Shown one piece after another: positions 26,042 through 34,080 of a DNA stretch of 64,000 bases. Under the pieces are notes generated by a model. That model was not told the DNA's origin, did not search any database, and saw nothing but the letters and a program-made list of their open reading frames with translations. The stretch lies in assembly GCF_042218895.1 (NCBI RefSeq), contig NZ_JBDGQQ010000020.1, forward strand, positions 32,464-96,463, read 5' to 3'. Every line of letters begins with the position of its first letter. The stretch's first letter is position 1. The translations under genes were made by a program, and so were the position numbers. The DNA is from Salinibacter sp042218895 (GTDB lineage Bacteria > Bacteroidota > Rhodothermia > Rhodothermales > Salinibacteraceae).

Positions 26042-27919
26042 GTGACGAACTCTTTTTTGAGCCCGAACATCTCTCCGTACGTTCAGGGGGGCCGAGGGGG
26101 ACTCGTTCTGTTCCTCCTTCTCTTCTCGATGGTTGGGACCGCCCACACCCATGCCCAATCCGACGGTACGCAGCTTGAGCGCTTCCGGAAGGCGGACTCG
26201 TACGTCCGAGCTGGAAAGTTCAAGAAGGCGATCCAGCTGCTCGAGAAGCTACACGCCGAGTCTCCTAACAATACAACGTTCTACCGGAAACTCAAGGAGG
26301 CGTACGAAAGCGTCAAGCGCTACGACGACGCCATCCAGCTGGTCGAGGACAGAATCGGATCGTCCCCCACGCCCGCTCTTCTCTCAGAGAAGGCCCGTCT
26401 ACTGCACCAGAAGGGAGACACGACCGCCGCCGACCAGGCGTGGGACCGAGCGCTCGCACTCGCGCCGGGCCGAGCCCAGACGTACCGGACGGTCTATCAG
26501 ACCCTGGTAGACATCCGCCGCTTCAAGAAGGCCATCGAGGTTCTGCGGCGAGGCCGGGAAGCCCTTGGTCAACCCGCCGCGTTTCGAACCGAACTGGCTT
26601 CTCTCTACGGCCTGAACGGCCAGCACGAGAAGGCCATGCAGGAGTACGTCGCGCTCCTCAGTGACTCTCCACAGCGGGTATCGTTCGTCCGGAATAAACT
26701 TCAGACGTTCGTCGAGCAAGGGAAGGGCATTGAAGCAAGCATCAAGGTCCTCAAAAAGGAAGTCCGGGAGTCCCCGCTGAACGGGGCCTACCGCAGGCTT
26801 CTGGCGTGGCTCTACATGGAGCAACGCAATTACGCCGCCGCTTTCACGGTGTACCGGGCCATCGATCGCCTCGCGGAAAAACAGGGCCGGGTGCTCCTGC
26901 GGTTCGCCCAGAAGGCCGTAGACGCCCGCGAGTACAAGGTGGCCACCGAGGCCCTCCAAGCCATACTGGACCGCTATCCAGAGTCTAAGGTCGCCCCGAA
27001 GGCGCAGCGCGTTCTCGGAAGGGCCTACCAGCAATGGGCACGCAGTGCAGACGCTCCTCCTGCCCAGGACTCGTCACGCTACGAAAAAGCCAGGACGGCA
27101 TACCGGACGTTTCTGGAGACGTATCCGAATCATTCCGACGTTCCTCAGGTGCTCCTTCGGTTCGGCACTATTCAGCTGAACGTCTTTCGGTCCCTGCCCC
27201 AGGCGAAGGGCACGCTGGAACGACTCGTCAGCGACTACTCGAACACGTCGGCCGCCGCCGAGGGCAAATACCACCTCGCCCGGATTGCCCTCTTCCGCGA
27301 CCGCCTCAACCGCGCCCAGCTCCTGTTCTCCCGGCTGGCCGAGAGCGCTCAGGACAGCGACCTGGCCGATCGTGCCCGGTACGAACTGGCGCTGCTCAAC
27401 TTCTACCGGGGCGGGTTCGACTCGGCCCTCGCCCGGGTGAAAGCAATCAGTGAAACCCCAGCCGCGGACGTGGCCAACGACGCCATCGAACTCAAGGTCC
27501 TTCTCCAGGAAAACCAAGGGCCGGACTCCCTCGACACCCCCCTGCGGACCTTCTCCCGCGCTCGCCTCTACGATCGCCAGCACCGATACGAGAAGGCCCT
27601 TGCGACGCTTGACACCTTACTGCAGAGCCATCCCCGACACGCCCTTGCCGATAACGCCCGATTTCGCCGTGCCGAGATCCATCTCGCCCGCCGGGACACC
27701 TCCACGGCGCTCAAGGCGTTCCGGCGGCTTCCGAAACGACACCCCCGAAGCCCGTTTGCCGACCGGAGTCTGTTCCAAATTGGGACCCTCCTGCAGTCTC
27801 AGGGCCAGGATGAAAAAGCCGTTGAGGCCTACAACCGGCTGCTGGCGGAGTATCCGAACTCCCTTCGTGCGGGGGATGCCCGAAGCCGCCTCCGGACCCT
27901 CCTGCGGACCCAGGGATAG
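26042..27919 (+). CDS. Exported tetratricopeptide-repeat protein
   Basis: A protein of about 625 residues made almost wholly of TPR helices, for example RFRKADSYVRAGKFKKAIQLLEKL, YEKALATLDTLLQSHP and QDEKAVEAYNRLLAEYPNS. The N-terminus has a signal-like core (GGLVLFLLLFSMVGTAHTHAQ), so it acts outside the cytoplasm. No ATG precedes that core in frame; the GTG at 26042 is chosen, and a TTG at 25988 is the alternative. Several C-terminal repeats resemble the YbgF/BamD-like TPR_6 type. It is 27 bp upstream of the secreted protein gene at 27946 and is likely cotranscribed; a scaffold for that partner is an inference. Confidence 0.85.
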   Translation: MTNSFLSPNISPYVQGGRGGLVLFLLLFSMVGTAHTHAQSDGTQLERFRKADSYVRAGKFKKAIQLLEKLHAESPNNTTFYRKLKEAYESVKRYDDAIQLVEDRIGSSPTPALLSEKARLLHQKGDTTAADQAWDRALALAPGRAQTYRTVYQTLVDIRRFKKAIEVLRRGREALGQPAAFRTELASLYGLNGQHEKAMQEYVALLSDSPQRVSFVRNKLQTFVEQGKGIEASIKVLKKEVRESPLNGAYRRLLAWLYMEQRNYAAAFTVYRAIDRLAEKQGRVLLRFAQKAVDAREYKVATEALQAILDRYPESKVAPKAQRVLGRAYQQWARSADAPPAQDSSRYEKARTAYRTFLETYPNHSDVPQVLLRFGTIQLNVFRSLPQAKGTLERLVSDYSNTSAAAEGKYHLARIALFRDRLNRAQLLFSRLAESAQDSDLADRARYELALLNFYRGGFDSALARVKAISETPAADVANDAIELKVLLQENQGPDSLDTPLRTFSRARLYDRQHRYEKALATLDTLLQSHPRHALADNARFRRAEIHLARRDTSTALKAFRRLPKRHPRSPFADRSLFQIGTLLQSQGQDEKAVEAYNRLLAEYPNSLRAGDARSRLRTLLRTQG

Positions 27920-27945
27920 CCGTCTTCGCTCCATTACACCACAGA

Positions 27946-29235
27946 ATGCCTGATATGCGCCTCCGTACCACCGTTCTATCTCTTCTGGCTCTCCTCCTGG
28001 TCGTGCCCGCCACGGGGCTCTCCGCCCAGGCTCAGGACCTCCTCATTCCCATGGACGAGAAGCAGAGCGATCACCTTAAGGCGTACGGCGCCGTGTACGC
28101 GACGCTTCAGAAAGGCCAGACCGTGGACTGGCTCCTCAACTATCGGGGCGGCTCGTTTCTCACCGAGGCCTCCGACCCCGTGAAGCGCGAACTGCGCGCG
28201 CGAGGCGTTTCGTTCCAGACCGTAGGTGGGGGGCAGAAAGCCGAGATTATCTCGAAGGTGGAGTCTGAGGGGAGCAACATGTCGGTGGTTCCGCTCGAGA
28301 AGGCCCCCAAGATTGCCGTGTACGCGCCCGACGGGGCCGTCCCGTGGGACGACGCCGTTCGGCTTGCGCTGAAGTACGCGGAAGTTCCCCACGACGTGAT
28401 TTACGACGAGGAGGTGCTCGACGGGAAGTTGTCCTCCTACGACTGGCTGCACTTGCACCATGAGGACTTTACCGGCCAGTTTGGGAAATTCATTCGGTAC
28501 CGGAACGAGCCATGGTACATCCAGAAGCAAAAAAAGGCCCGCGCAGCCGCTAAGAAGTTCGGGTTCGAGAAGGTCAGCGAACTCAAGCTGGCCGTCGCCG
28601 AGCGCATCCAGAAATACGTCAAGCAGGGCGGCTTCCTATTTTCGATGTGCTCCGGCACCGAGACGCTGGACATTGCCCTGGCCGCCCACAAGACCGACAT
28701 TGTTCCCAAGGCATACGATGGGGATCCGGTGGACCCGAACGCTCTGCAGAAGCTCGACTACAGCAATACGTTTGCCTTTCGCGACTTTACCCCAAACCTG
28801 AAGGCCCGCGAATATTCCCATTCCAACCTCGATGTCGGTCCACCCCCGAAGCGAATCCGGGATCCCTCGCTCGACTACTTCACGCTCTTCGAGTTCAGCG
28901 CGAAGTGGGATCCTGTGCCCACCATGCTCACTCAGAACCACGTGGCGACAGTAAAAGGATTTGTCGGCCAGACGACCGCCTACAGGGAAGACATGATTAA
29001 GGAGGACGTGGTCGTTCTCGGGGAGGCCCCCGACCGCCCGCAGGTGCGGTACATCCACGGGACCTTGGGGCGGGGCACCTTCACGTTCTACGCCGGACAC
29101 GACCCGGAAGACTACCAGCACTTTGTGGGCGACCCCCCCACGGATTTGTCCCTCCACCCGAACTCGCCCGGCTACCGGCTCATCCTTAACAACATCCTGT
29201 TTCCCGCCGCGAAGAAGAAAAAGCAGAAGACCTGA
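27946..29235 (+). CDS. Conserved secreted Bacteroidota protein of unknown function
   Basis: A 429-residue protein with a clear signal peptide (residues 1-30, ending SAQAQD). The mature start, LLIPMDEKQSDHLKAYGAVYATLQKGQTVDWLLNYRGGSFL, resembles a family I recall as carrying the database name asparagine synthetase B, but no glutaminase or ATP-pyrophosphatase motif of that enzyme is visible, so I do not use it. The segment GGFLFSMCSGTETLDIALA near residue 230 resembles a glutamine-amidotransferase-like nucleophile elbow, preceded by the DDAVRLALKYAEVPHDVIYDEE strand-helix unit of that fold. The C-terminus is Lys-rich. It follows an exported TPR gene closely; the two probably work together. Confidence 0.82.
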   Translation: MPDMRLRTTVLSLLALLLVVPATGLSAQAQDLLIPMDEKQSDHLKAYGAVYATLQKGQTVDWLLNYRGGSFLTEASDPVKRELRARGVSFQTVGGGQKAEIISKVESEGSNMSVVPLEKAPKIAVYAPDGAVPWDDAVRLALKYAEVPHDVIYDEEVLDGKLSSYDWLHLHHEDFTGQFGKFIRYRNEPWYIQKQKKARAAAKKFGFEKVSELKLAVAERIQKYVKQGGFLFSMCSGTETLDIALAAHKTDIVPKAYDGDPVDPNALQKLDYSNTFAFRDFTPNLKAREYSHSNLDVGPPPKRIRDPSLDYFTLFEFSAKWDPVPTMLTQNHVATVKGFVGQTTAYREDMIKEDVVVLGEAPDRPQVRYIHGTLGRGTFTFYAGHDPEDYQHFVGDPPTDLSLHPNSPGYRLILNNILFPAAKKKKQKT

Positions 29236-29277
29236 CGCTTCGTCTCAGCGAAGTCCGATCCCCCACACCCGACCTCC

Positions 29278-29832
29278 ATGGCCGATCCTCCGTCCGTCAA
29301 GCCGGTTGCAGACTCGCGGTGCAAGACGACTGAGATTGTGCTCCCCAACGACACGAACGGTCTCGGAAACATGATGGGGGGCCGGCTCCTGCACCTCATG
29401 GACAAGTGCGCGGCCATTTCTGCTCAGCGACACGCCCATCGGGTCTGCGTCACCGCGTCGGTCGACAACGTGGAGTTCCAGTCGGCCATCGAAGAAGGAG
29501 AGGTTGTCATTATCGAGGGCCACGTCAACCGCGCCTTCCGGACGTCGATGGAGGTCGAGCTCAACGTGTGGGCCGAGAATCCCCTGCAGGAGACGCGGCG
29601 GAAGTGCAATCGTGCCTTCTACACCTTCGTGGCACTGGACGAGGACGGCTCCCCCGTTCCCGTCCCGGACATCGACCCGCAGACGCCCCAGGAGCGGGAG
29701 CGGCACGAGGCAGCCGCCAAACGGCGAGACATCCGTCTCGTGCTCGCCGGACGGAAGGACCTCGAAGATGCAGCGAGCCTCAAGGAGGACATGCTGACTG
29801 CTTTACAGCGCTCGACGGATGCAGTGGAATAG
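29278..29832 (+). CDS. Acyl-CoA thioesterase, hotdog fold
   Basis: A 184-residue YciA/BFIT-type thioesterase that hydrolyses acyl-CoA to free acid and CoA. The hotdog signature is TTEIVLPNDTNGLGNMMGGRLLHLMDKCAAISAQRHA, with Asn/Asp catalytic positions, followed by VTASVDNVEFQSAIEEGEVVIIEGHVNRAFRTSMEVELNVWAE. The last 60 residues are a charged helical extension. No signal peptide, so cytoplasmic. It follows the secreted-protein gene by 42 bp. The chain-length preference cannot be inferred. Confidence 0.9.
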   Translation: MADPPSVKPVADSRCKTTEIVLPNDTNGLGNMMGGRLLHLMDKCAAISAQRHAHRVCVTASVDNVEFQSAIEEGEVVIIEGHVNRAFRTSMEVELNVWAENPLQETRRKCNRAFYTFVALDEDGSPVPVPDIDPQTPQERERHEAAAKRRDIRLVLAGRKDLEDAASLKEDMLTALQRSTDAVE

Positions 29833-30337
29833 CTGGGCTGGATCACTTTTGTCAGTCCGAGGGCAGAGGTTCCCCCCATGCTTCTCCGTCGGAATTCTCC
29901 TCCTCAGTGCGTGGCTCCTCGCCCCAGCCCCAGCAACAGCCCAGCGACAGCCAGGGGCTACGGGCGTGGGATTCCAGGTCGGGCGTCCAGGGGGAGCGGT
30001 GGTGAAGGTGTACCGGCCGGGCCCTCTTGCGTACGATGGGATCCTCACCACCGATGCCGACGAGTTTGTCGCCATCCGCATCCATCGCCTCTGGGAATCC
30101 CCCCTTCCAGACTCTCCCCTTCATCTCTACCTCGGACCCGGGGCGCTCCTGGGTGCCGAACAGCTCGACCGGTCGCCACGGGTCCGGTTCGGGCTCAGTG
30201 CCGAGGCTGGACTCAATTTTTACGCTGAACGGTTCGAGGTCTTCTTGCATGTGACACCGACCCTCCGCTTCTTTCCAAACACTGAGGCCTCTCTAGACGG
30301 AAACGTCGGGCTCCGCTACTACGTGCGCTTTCGCTGA
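29819..30337 (+). CDS. Small exported beta-barrel-like protein (DUF3996-like)
   Basis: A protein of up to 172 residues with a signal peptide core SVGILLLSAWLLAPAPATAQ. The mature part consists of alternating beta strands (GVGFQVGRPGGAVVKVYRP, FGLSAEAGLNFYAERFEVFLHVTPTLRFFP) and ends GNVGLRYYVRFR, like a small outer-membrane barrel. It resembles the protein encoded at 54247 in length, layout and C-terminus, and both recall the DUF3996 (BAPKO_0422-like) group; this is a pattern-based guess. The ATG overlaps the thioesterase stop by 14 bp; a TTG at 29849 would give a more normal signal peptide. Confidence 0.72.
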   Translation: MQWNSWAGSLLSVRGQRFPPCFSVGILLLSAWLLAPAPATAQRQPGATGVGFQVGRPGGAVVKVYRPGPLAYDGILTTDADEFVAIRIHRLWESPLPDSPLHLYLGPGALLGAEQLDRSPRVRFGLSAEAGLNFYAERFEVFLHVTPTLRFFPNTEASLDGNVGLRYYVRFR

Positions 30338-30374
30338 CTCGACTGAGGGACGTACCCGCCCACACGCCGCTCCA

Positions 30375-31295
30375 ATGCTGTTCAATCGCGTTCTCGTCAC
30401 CGGAGCCAATGGTCTCCTCGGCCAGGCTGTGGTTCGACGTCTGGTTCAATCCCAGGAGTACGATGTCTTGGCGACTGCTCGGGACGATGCCCCCCGCTTC
30501 GACCACGAATCGTGCGGCTACGCCCCTCTCGACGTGACCCAGCCCGACGACGTGGCCGCCGTGTTTCGGGACTTCACGCCGAACGTGGTTGTAAACTGCG
30601 CGGCCAAGTCTGACGTCGAGGCATGCGATACGAATCGGAATGAGGCATGGGCCGTGAACGCCCGGGCCGTGAAGACCCTAGCCAAGCAGTGCCGGGAGAC
30701 CGGCGCCCGCCTCGTACAGGTGTCCTCCGACTTCGTATTCAACGGGAAGCGCGGGCCGTACGACGAAACTGCCCGTCCCGACCCCGTAAACTATTACGGC
30801 CGGACAAAGCTGGCGGGCGAGAACGCTGTTCGGGAGGCCGGGCGCTCAAACTGGGCGATTGTTCGTACCGTCCTGCTCTACGGCACGGGGCAAGACCTGA
30901 GTCGCTCGAACATCGTACTGTGGATTGTTGATCAGCTCTCCCAGCACGAGCCCCTTCACATCGTCGACGATCAGCACCGGACCCCGACGTACGTCGACGA
31001 CCTCGCCGAGGGCATCGAGCGCCTCATCCATTTCGAGAAGACGGGCATCTACCACCTCTCTGGTCGCGAACTCGTGTCAATCTACGAACTGGCCTGCACG
31101 GTGGCCGAGGTCTTCGATCTCGACGATTCCCTGATCGAGCCGGTGAGTAGTGATTATTTCGACGACACCGTAGAGCGCCCGTCGCGCACCGGTTTCATCA
31201 TCCTCAAGGCCGAGACGGAACTGGAATACGACCCTCGTTCCCTCGAAGAAGGACTCCAGGACCTGAAAGAGCGGCTCGGTGCCTCCCCACCCTGA
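30375..31295 (+). CDS. SDR-family NAD(P)-dependent sugar-nucleotide reductase, RmlD-like
   Basis: A 306-residue extended short-chain dehydrogenase of the dTDP-4-dehydrorhamnose reductase/MAT2B group. The Rossmann glycine motif is VLVTGANGLLGQAVV (Gly10, Gly13, Gly16), the catalytic pair is Tyr141/Lys145 in NYYGRTKLAGE, and VVNCAAKSDVEACD with LVQVSSDFVFNG is typical of RmlD. No other rhamnose genes lie nearby, so the substrate is uncertain and it may be a general RmlD-like enzyme. Its TGA overlaps by one base an ATG (31295) in the serS frame. Confidence 0.88.
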   Translation: MLFNRVLVTGANGLLGQAVVRRLVQSQEYDVLATARDDAPRFDHESCGYAPLDVTQPDDVAAVFRDFTPNVVVNCAAKSDVEACDTNRNEAWAVNARAVKTLAKQCRETGARLVQVSSDFVFNGKRGPYDETARPDPVNYYGRTKLAGENAVREAGRSNWAIVRTVLLYGTGQDLSRSNIVLWIVDQLSQHEPLHIVDDQHRTPTYVDDLAEGIERLIHFEKTGIYHLSGRELVSIYELACTVAEVFDLDDSLIEPVSSDYFDDTVERPSRTGFIILKAETELEYDPRSLEEGLQDLKERLGASPP

Positions 31296-31351
31296 TGTTT
31301 CTTCCGCGCTTGCTCATCACTTCTCATCTCGACGTAGGCTCAACGCGCTCC

Positions 31352-32629
31352 ATGCTCGACCTTGATACTGTCCGAAATCATCCTCGCCGCGTGAAAGAGG
31401 CCATCCGCGCCAAAGACACGGGCTCTCCAGACCTCGTGGATGAGCTCCTGGAGATCGACGAGGAGCGGCGGGCGGCCATCACCGAGCTGCAGGAGGCCCA
31501 GGCCCGGCAAAATGACCTCTCTCAGAAGATCGGGACCCTCAAGCGAGAGGGGAACGACGAGGAGGCCGAGGCGATCATCGACGAGACGAGCCAGCTGAAA
31601 GAGAAAATTAAGCGGCTCAAGGCTCAGGTGCAGGAGGCCGAAGAGCAGCAGGACGAATACGTCCTGGAGCTTCCGAACATCCCGCACCCCAGCGTGCCGG
31701 TCGGCAAAACGGAGGACGAAAACGAAGTTGTGGAGACGTTCGGCGACCCGCCTTCTTTCGACTTCGATCCAACGCCCCACTGGGACCTCGCCGATCGGCA
31801 CGATCTCGTGGACCTGGAACGCGGCGCGAAGGTGACCGGGAGCGGCTTCCCCTTCTACCTGGGACGCGGGGCCCGCCTCCAGCGCGCGCTCCTCAACTTC
31901 TTCCTCGACCGCGCCCGCGATCGGGGCTACACCGAAATGCAGGCGCCGCTCTTCGTAAATCCCGATAGCGCAGAGGGCACCGGGCAGCTCCCCGACAAGG
32001 ACGACTTGATGTACAAAATTCCCCGGGACGATTTCTATCCCATCCCGACGTCCGAAGTCCCCATCACCAACTTTCATCGCGGCGAGATACTGGAGGCGGA
32101 CGATCTCCCTCTCCAGTATTGTGCCTACTCTCCGTGCTGGCGCCGCGAAGCGGGCAGCTACGGCGCGGACGTCCGCGGCCTGAACCGCCTGCACGAGTTC
32201 GACAAGGTAGAACTCGTACGGGTCGTTCACCCCGACAACAGCTACCGGGCCCTCGACTCGCTCCTCGCCGACGCGGAGAGTGCCCTCGACGCACTCGAAC
32301 TTCCGTACCGCCGGCTTCTCATGTGCACGGGAGACATGGGCTTTACGCAGGCCAAGAAGTACGACCTCGAGGTGTGGAGCGCGGCGCAGGAACGCTGGCT
32401 CGAGGTTTCCTCGGTCTCGAACTTCGAAGATTTCCAGGCGCGCCGGATGCAGATCCGGTACCGGCCAGAGCCCGAGGCCAAGCCCGAGCTCGTTCACACG
32501 CTTAACGGGAGTGGGCTGGCCTTTCCCCGCATCGTAGCGGCGCTCCTCGAGAACAACCAGCAGTCGGACGGCAGTATCGAGCTCCCGGAGGCGCTCCACC
32601 CCTACACCGGGTTCGAGCGAATCGAGTGA
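31352..32629 (+). CDS. serS: Seryl-tRNA synthetase
   Basis: Class II synthetase charging tRNA-Ser. Start at MLDLDTVRNHP (31352), the family-typical opening; an in-frame ATG at 31295 overlapping the upstream stop would add 19 unconserved residues. Residues about 30-100 form the long antiparallel coiled-coil tRNA-binding arm. The catalytic core shows VTGSGFPFYLGRGARLQRALLNFFLD, PTSEVPITNFHRGEIL, motif 2 CAYSPCWRREAGSYGADVRGLNRLHEFDKVELV, and motif 3 LNGSGLAFPRIVAALLENNQ. The 425-residue length is standard. Confidence 0.97.
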   Translation: MLDLDTVRNHPRRVKEAIRAKDTGSPDLVDELLEIDEERRAAITELQEAQARQNDLSQKIGTLKREGNDEEAEAIIDETSQLKEKIKRLKAQVQEAEEQQDEYVLELPNIPHPSVPVGKTEDENEVVETFGDPPSFDFDPTPHWDLADRHDLVDLERGAKVTGSGFPFYLGRGARLQRALLNFFLDRARDRGYTEMQAPLFVNPDSAEGTGQLPDKDDLMYKIPRDDFYPIPTSEVPITNFHRGEILEADDLPLQYCAYSPCWRREAGSYGADVRGLNRLHEFDKVELVRVVHPDNSYRALDSLLADAESALDALELPYRRLLMCTGDMGFTQAKKYDLEVWSAAQERWLEVSSVSNFEDFQARRMQIRYRPEPEAKPELVHTLNGSGLAFPRIVAALLENNQQSDGSIELPEALHPYTGFERIE

Positions 32630-32697
32630 CACGGGTTGCCCTGGGTCCTCCGAGATTGCCCACGTGCCCGGCCTGCGCACGCCTGCCGGGACGCCTT

Positions 32698-33843
32698 CTA
32701 CCGGACGCTCACGTACCGGTCCTCTACTCCCTCCGGCGACAGGACGATCTGCCAGAGCTGATTTCGCCGGGCCCGGAACGCCCCGGCACACTGGTACAGG
32801 TAGTACCGCCACATGCGGTAAAACCGGTCGCTGTACCGCTCCGACAAGGCGTCCCAGCTCGACTCGAAGTTCTCGGCCCACGCCATGAGGGTCCGGTCGT
32901 AGTCGGGCCCGAAGTTGTGCCAGTCTTCGATCACGAACAGGTCCTCGGCGGCACGGGCAATCTGGCGGGTCGATGGGATGAGCCCATTTGGAAAGATGTA
33001 CTTCTCGATCCAGGGATCCGTTACGGGACTCGACTCGGCGTTGCCGATGGTGTGGAGCATCGAGAGTCCTCCCTCCCTCAGGCACCGGCGCACCGTCTCC
33101 ATGTAGGTGCGGTGGTTCTTGTGCCCCACGTGCTCGAACATGCCAATGGAGACGACGCGATCGAAGGACGCCTCCACCTCCCGGTAGTCCTGAAGCCGGA
33201 TCTCGACCGGCAGGTCGGCACACCGCTCACGGGCCAGATCGACCTGCTCCTCCGAAATGGTCACCCCGACGACCTCGACACCGTACTCTTCCGCGGCGTA
33301 CTGGGCAAAGCTGCCCCATCCGCACCCGATGTCGAGCACCCGCATGCCCGGCTCTAGCCGAAGCTTTCGACAGATGAGGTCGAGTTTGGCCTCCTGCGCC
33401 TCGTCGAGGGTCTCGGCGCGGCGCCAATACCCGCAGCTGTAGACCATGCGGTCGTCGAGCATGCGCTGGAAGAGGTCGTTGCCCCGATCGTAGTGCTCTT
33501 CGCCCACCTCGTACGCGCGGGACGAGTTCTGAAGGTTGAGCACGAAGGCCTTGACGACGTTCCAGAGCTGGCGCCAGGACCACCCGAACTCCTGGTCGAG
33601 ACGAGCGCGGAGGATCCGATAGAACAGCTGATCGAGGGCTTCGCAGTCCCACCAGCCATCCATGTAGGCCTCTCCGGCTGCGAGGGAGCCGCCGGACAGC
33701 GCGCGCCGATAGAGCCGATCGTCGTGGACCTGCGGATCCCACGGACGGTCCCCGTTGATTTGGACATCCACCTCCCGGAGCAACGCCTGGAGGGTCTCTT
33801 GCGCGTCGGTGGTTGTTGCATCAGAGACGGTCGTTGGAGCCAT
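32698..33843 (-). CDS. cfa: Cyclopropane-fatty-acyl-phospholipid synthase
   Basis: SAM-dependent methyltransferase that forms cyclopropane rings on unsaturated membrane phospholipid chains. Start at MAPTTVSDAT (33843); the longer open frame upstream crosses the neighbouring terminator and is not conserved. The N-terminal part contains SGGSLAAGEAYMDGWWDCEALD and HYDRGNDLFQRMLDDRMVYSCGYW, typical of Cfa. The SAM site is VLDIGCGWGSFAQYAAEEYGVEVVGVTIS (GCGWG at about 173-177), followed by MFEHVGHKNHRTYM. The 381-residue length matches E. coli Cfa. It is convergent with serS. Confidence 0.95.
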   Translation of the reverse strand: MAPTTVSDATTTDAQETLQALLREVDVQINGDRPWDPQVHDDRLYRRALSGGSLAAGEAYMDGWWDCEALDQLFYRILRARLDQEFGWSWRQLWNVVKAFVLNLQNSSRAYEVGEEHYDRGNDLFQRMLDDRMVYSCGYWRRAETLDEAQEAKLDLICRKLRLEPGMRVLDIGCGWGSFAQYAAEEYGVEVVGVTISEEQVDLARERCADLPVEIRLQDYREVEASFDRVVSIGMFEHVGHKNHRTYMETVRRCLREGGLSMLHTIGNAESSPVTDPWIEKYIFPNGLIPSTRQIARAAEDLFVIEDWHNFGPDYDRTLMAWAENFESSWDALSERYSDRFYRMWRYYLYQCAGAFRARRNQLWQIVLSPEGVEDRYVSVR

Positions 33844-33974
33844 GGCGAACGAGGGATCTGTTCTCCTTCGACTTCGCACTGGGGTAAAGAAAACGTTAGG
33901 GTCAGAATTTTCCAACCCATCATGTGTGGGGAAAACGACATGGAGAATGTGGGAGACTTTTGTCCCGCGGACGC

Positions 33975-34017
33975 AATAAAAAAGCGCAGCGCCAGAGGTT
34001 AAGTCTGACGCTGCGCT
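33975..34017 (-). terminator. Strong rho-independent terminator after the acyl-CoA dehydrogenase gene
   Basis: Read leftward, a 14-bp stem (34004-34017 with 33983-33996) contains one mismatch and a 7-nt loop, and is followed by TTTTTTAT (complement of 33975-33982). It lies 64 bases past the stop of the acyl-CoA dehydrogenase gene and about 130 bases before the start of cfa, so it isolates cfa, which must have its own promoter in 33844-33975. Confidence 0.9.
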
Positions 34018-34080
34018 GGGAGTGAAGCGACCAAGTAGTCTCCGGGCTGCGCAAGAGAACATTCGAACGGGACCAGGAAC

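Noticed and set aside
27946..29235. Asparagine synthetase B as a name for the secreted protein
   Set aside because: No N-terminal Cys glutaminase and no SGGxDS pyrophosphatase motif; an export signal is present.
31340..33223. Long leftward open frame opposite serS and into cfa
   Set aside because: Antisense to serS, Arg/Val-rich without any family signature.
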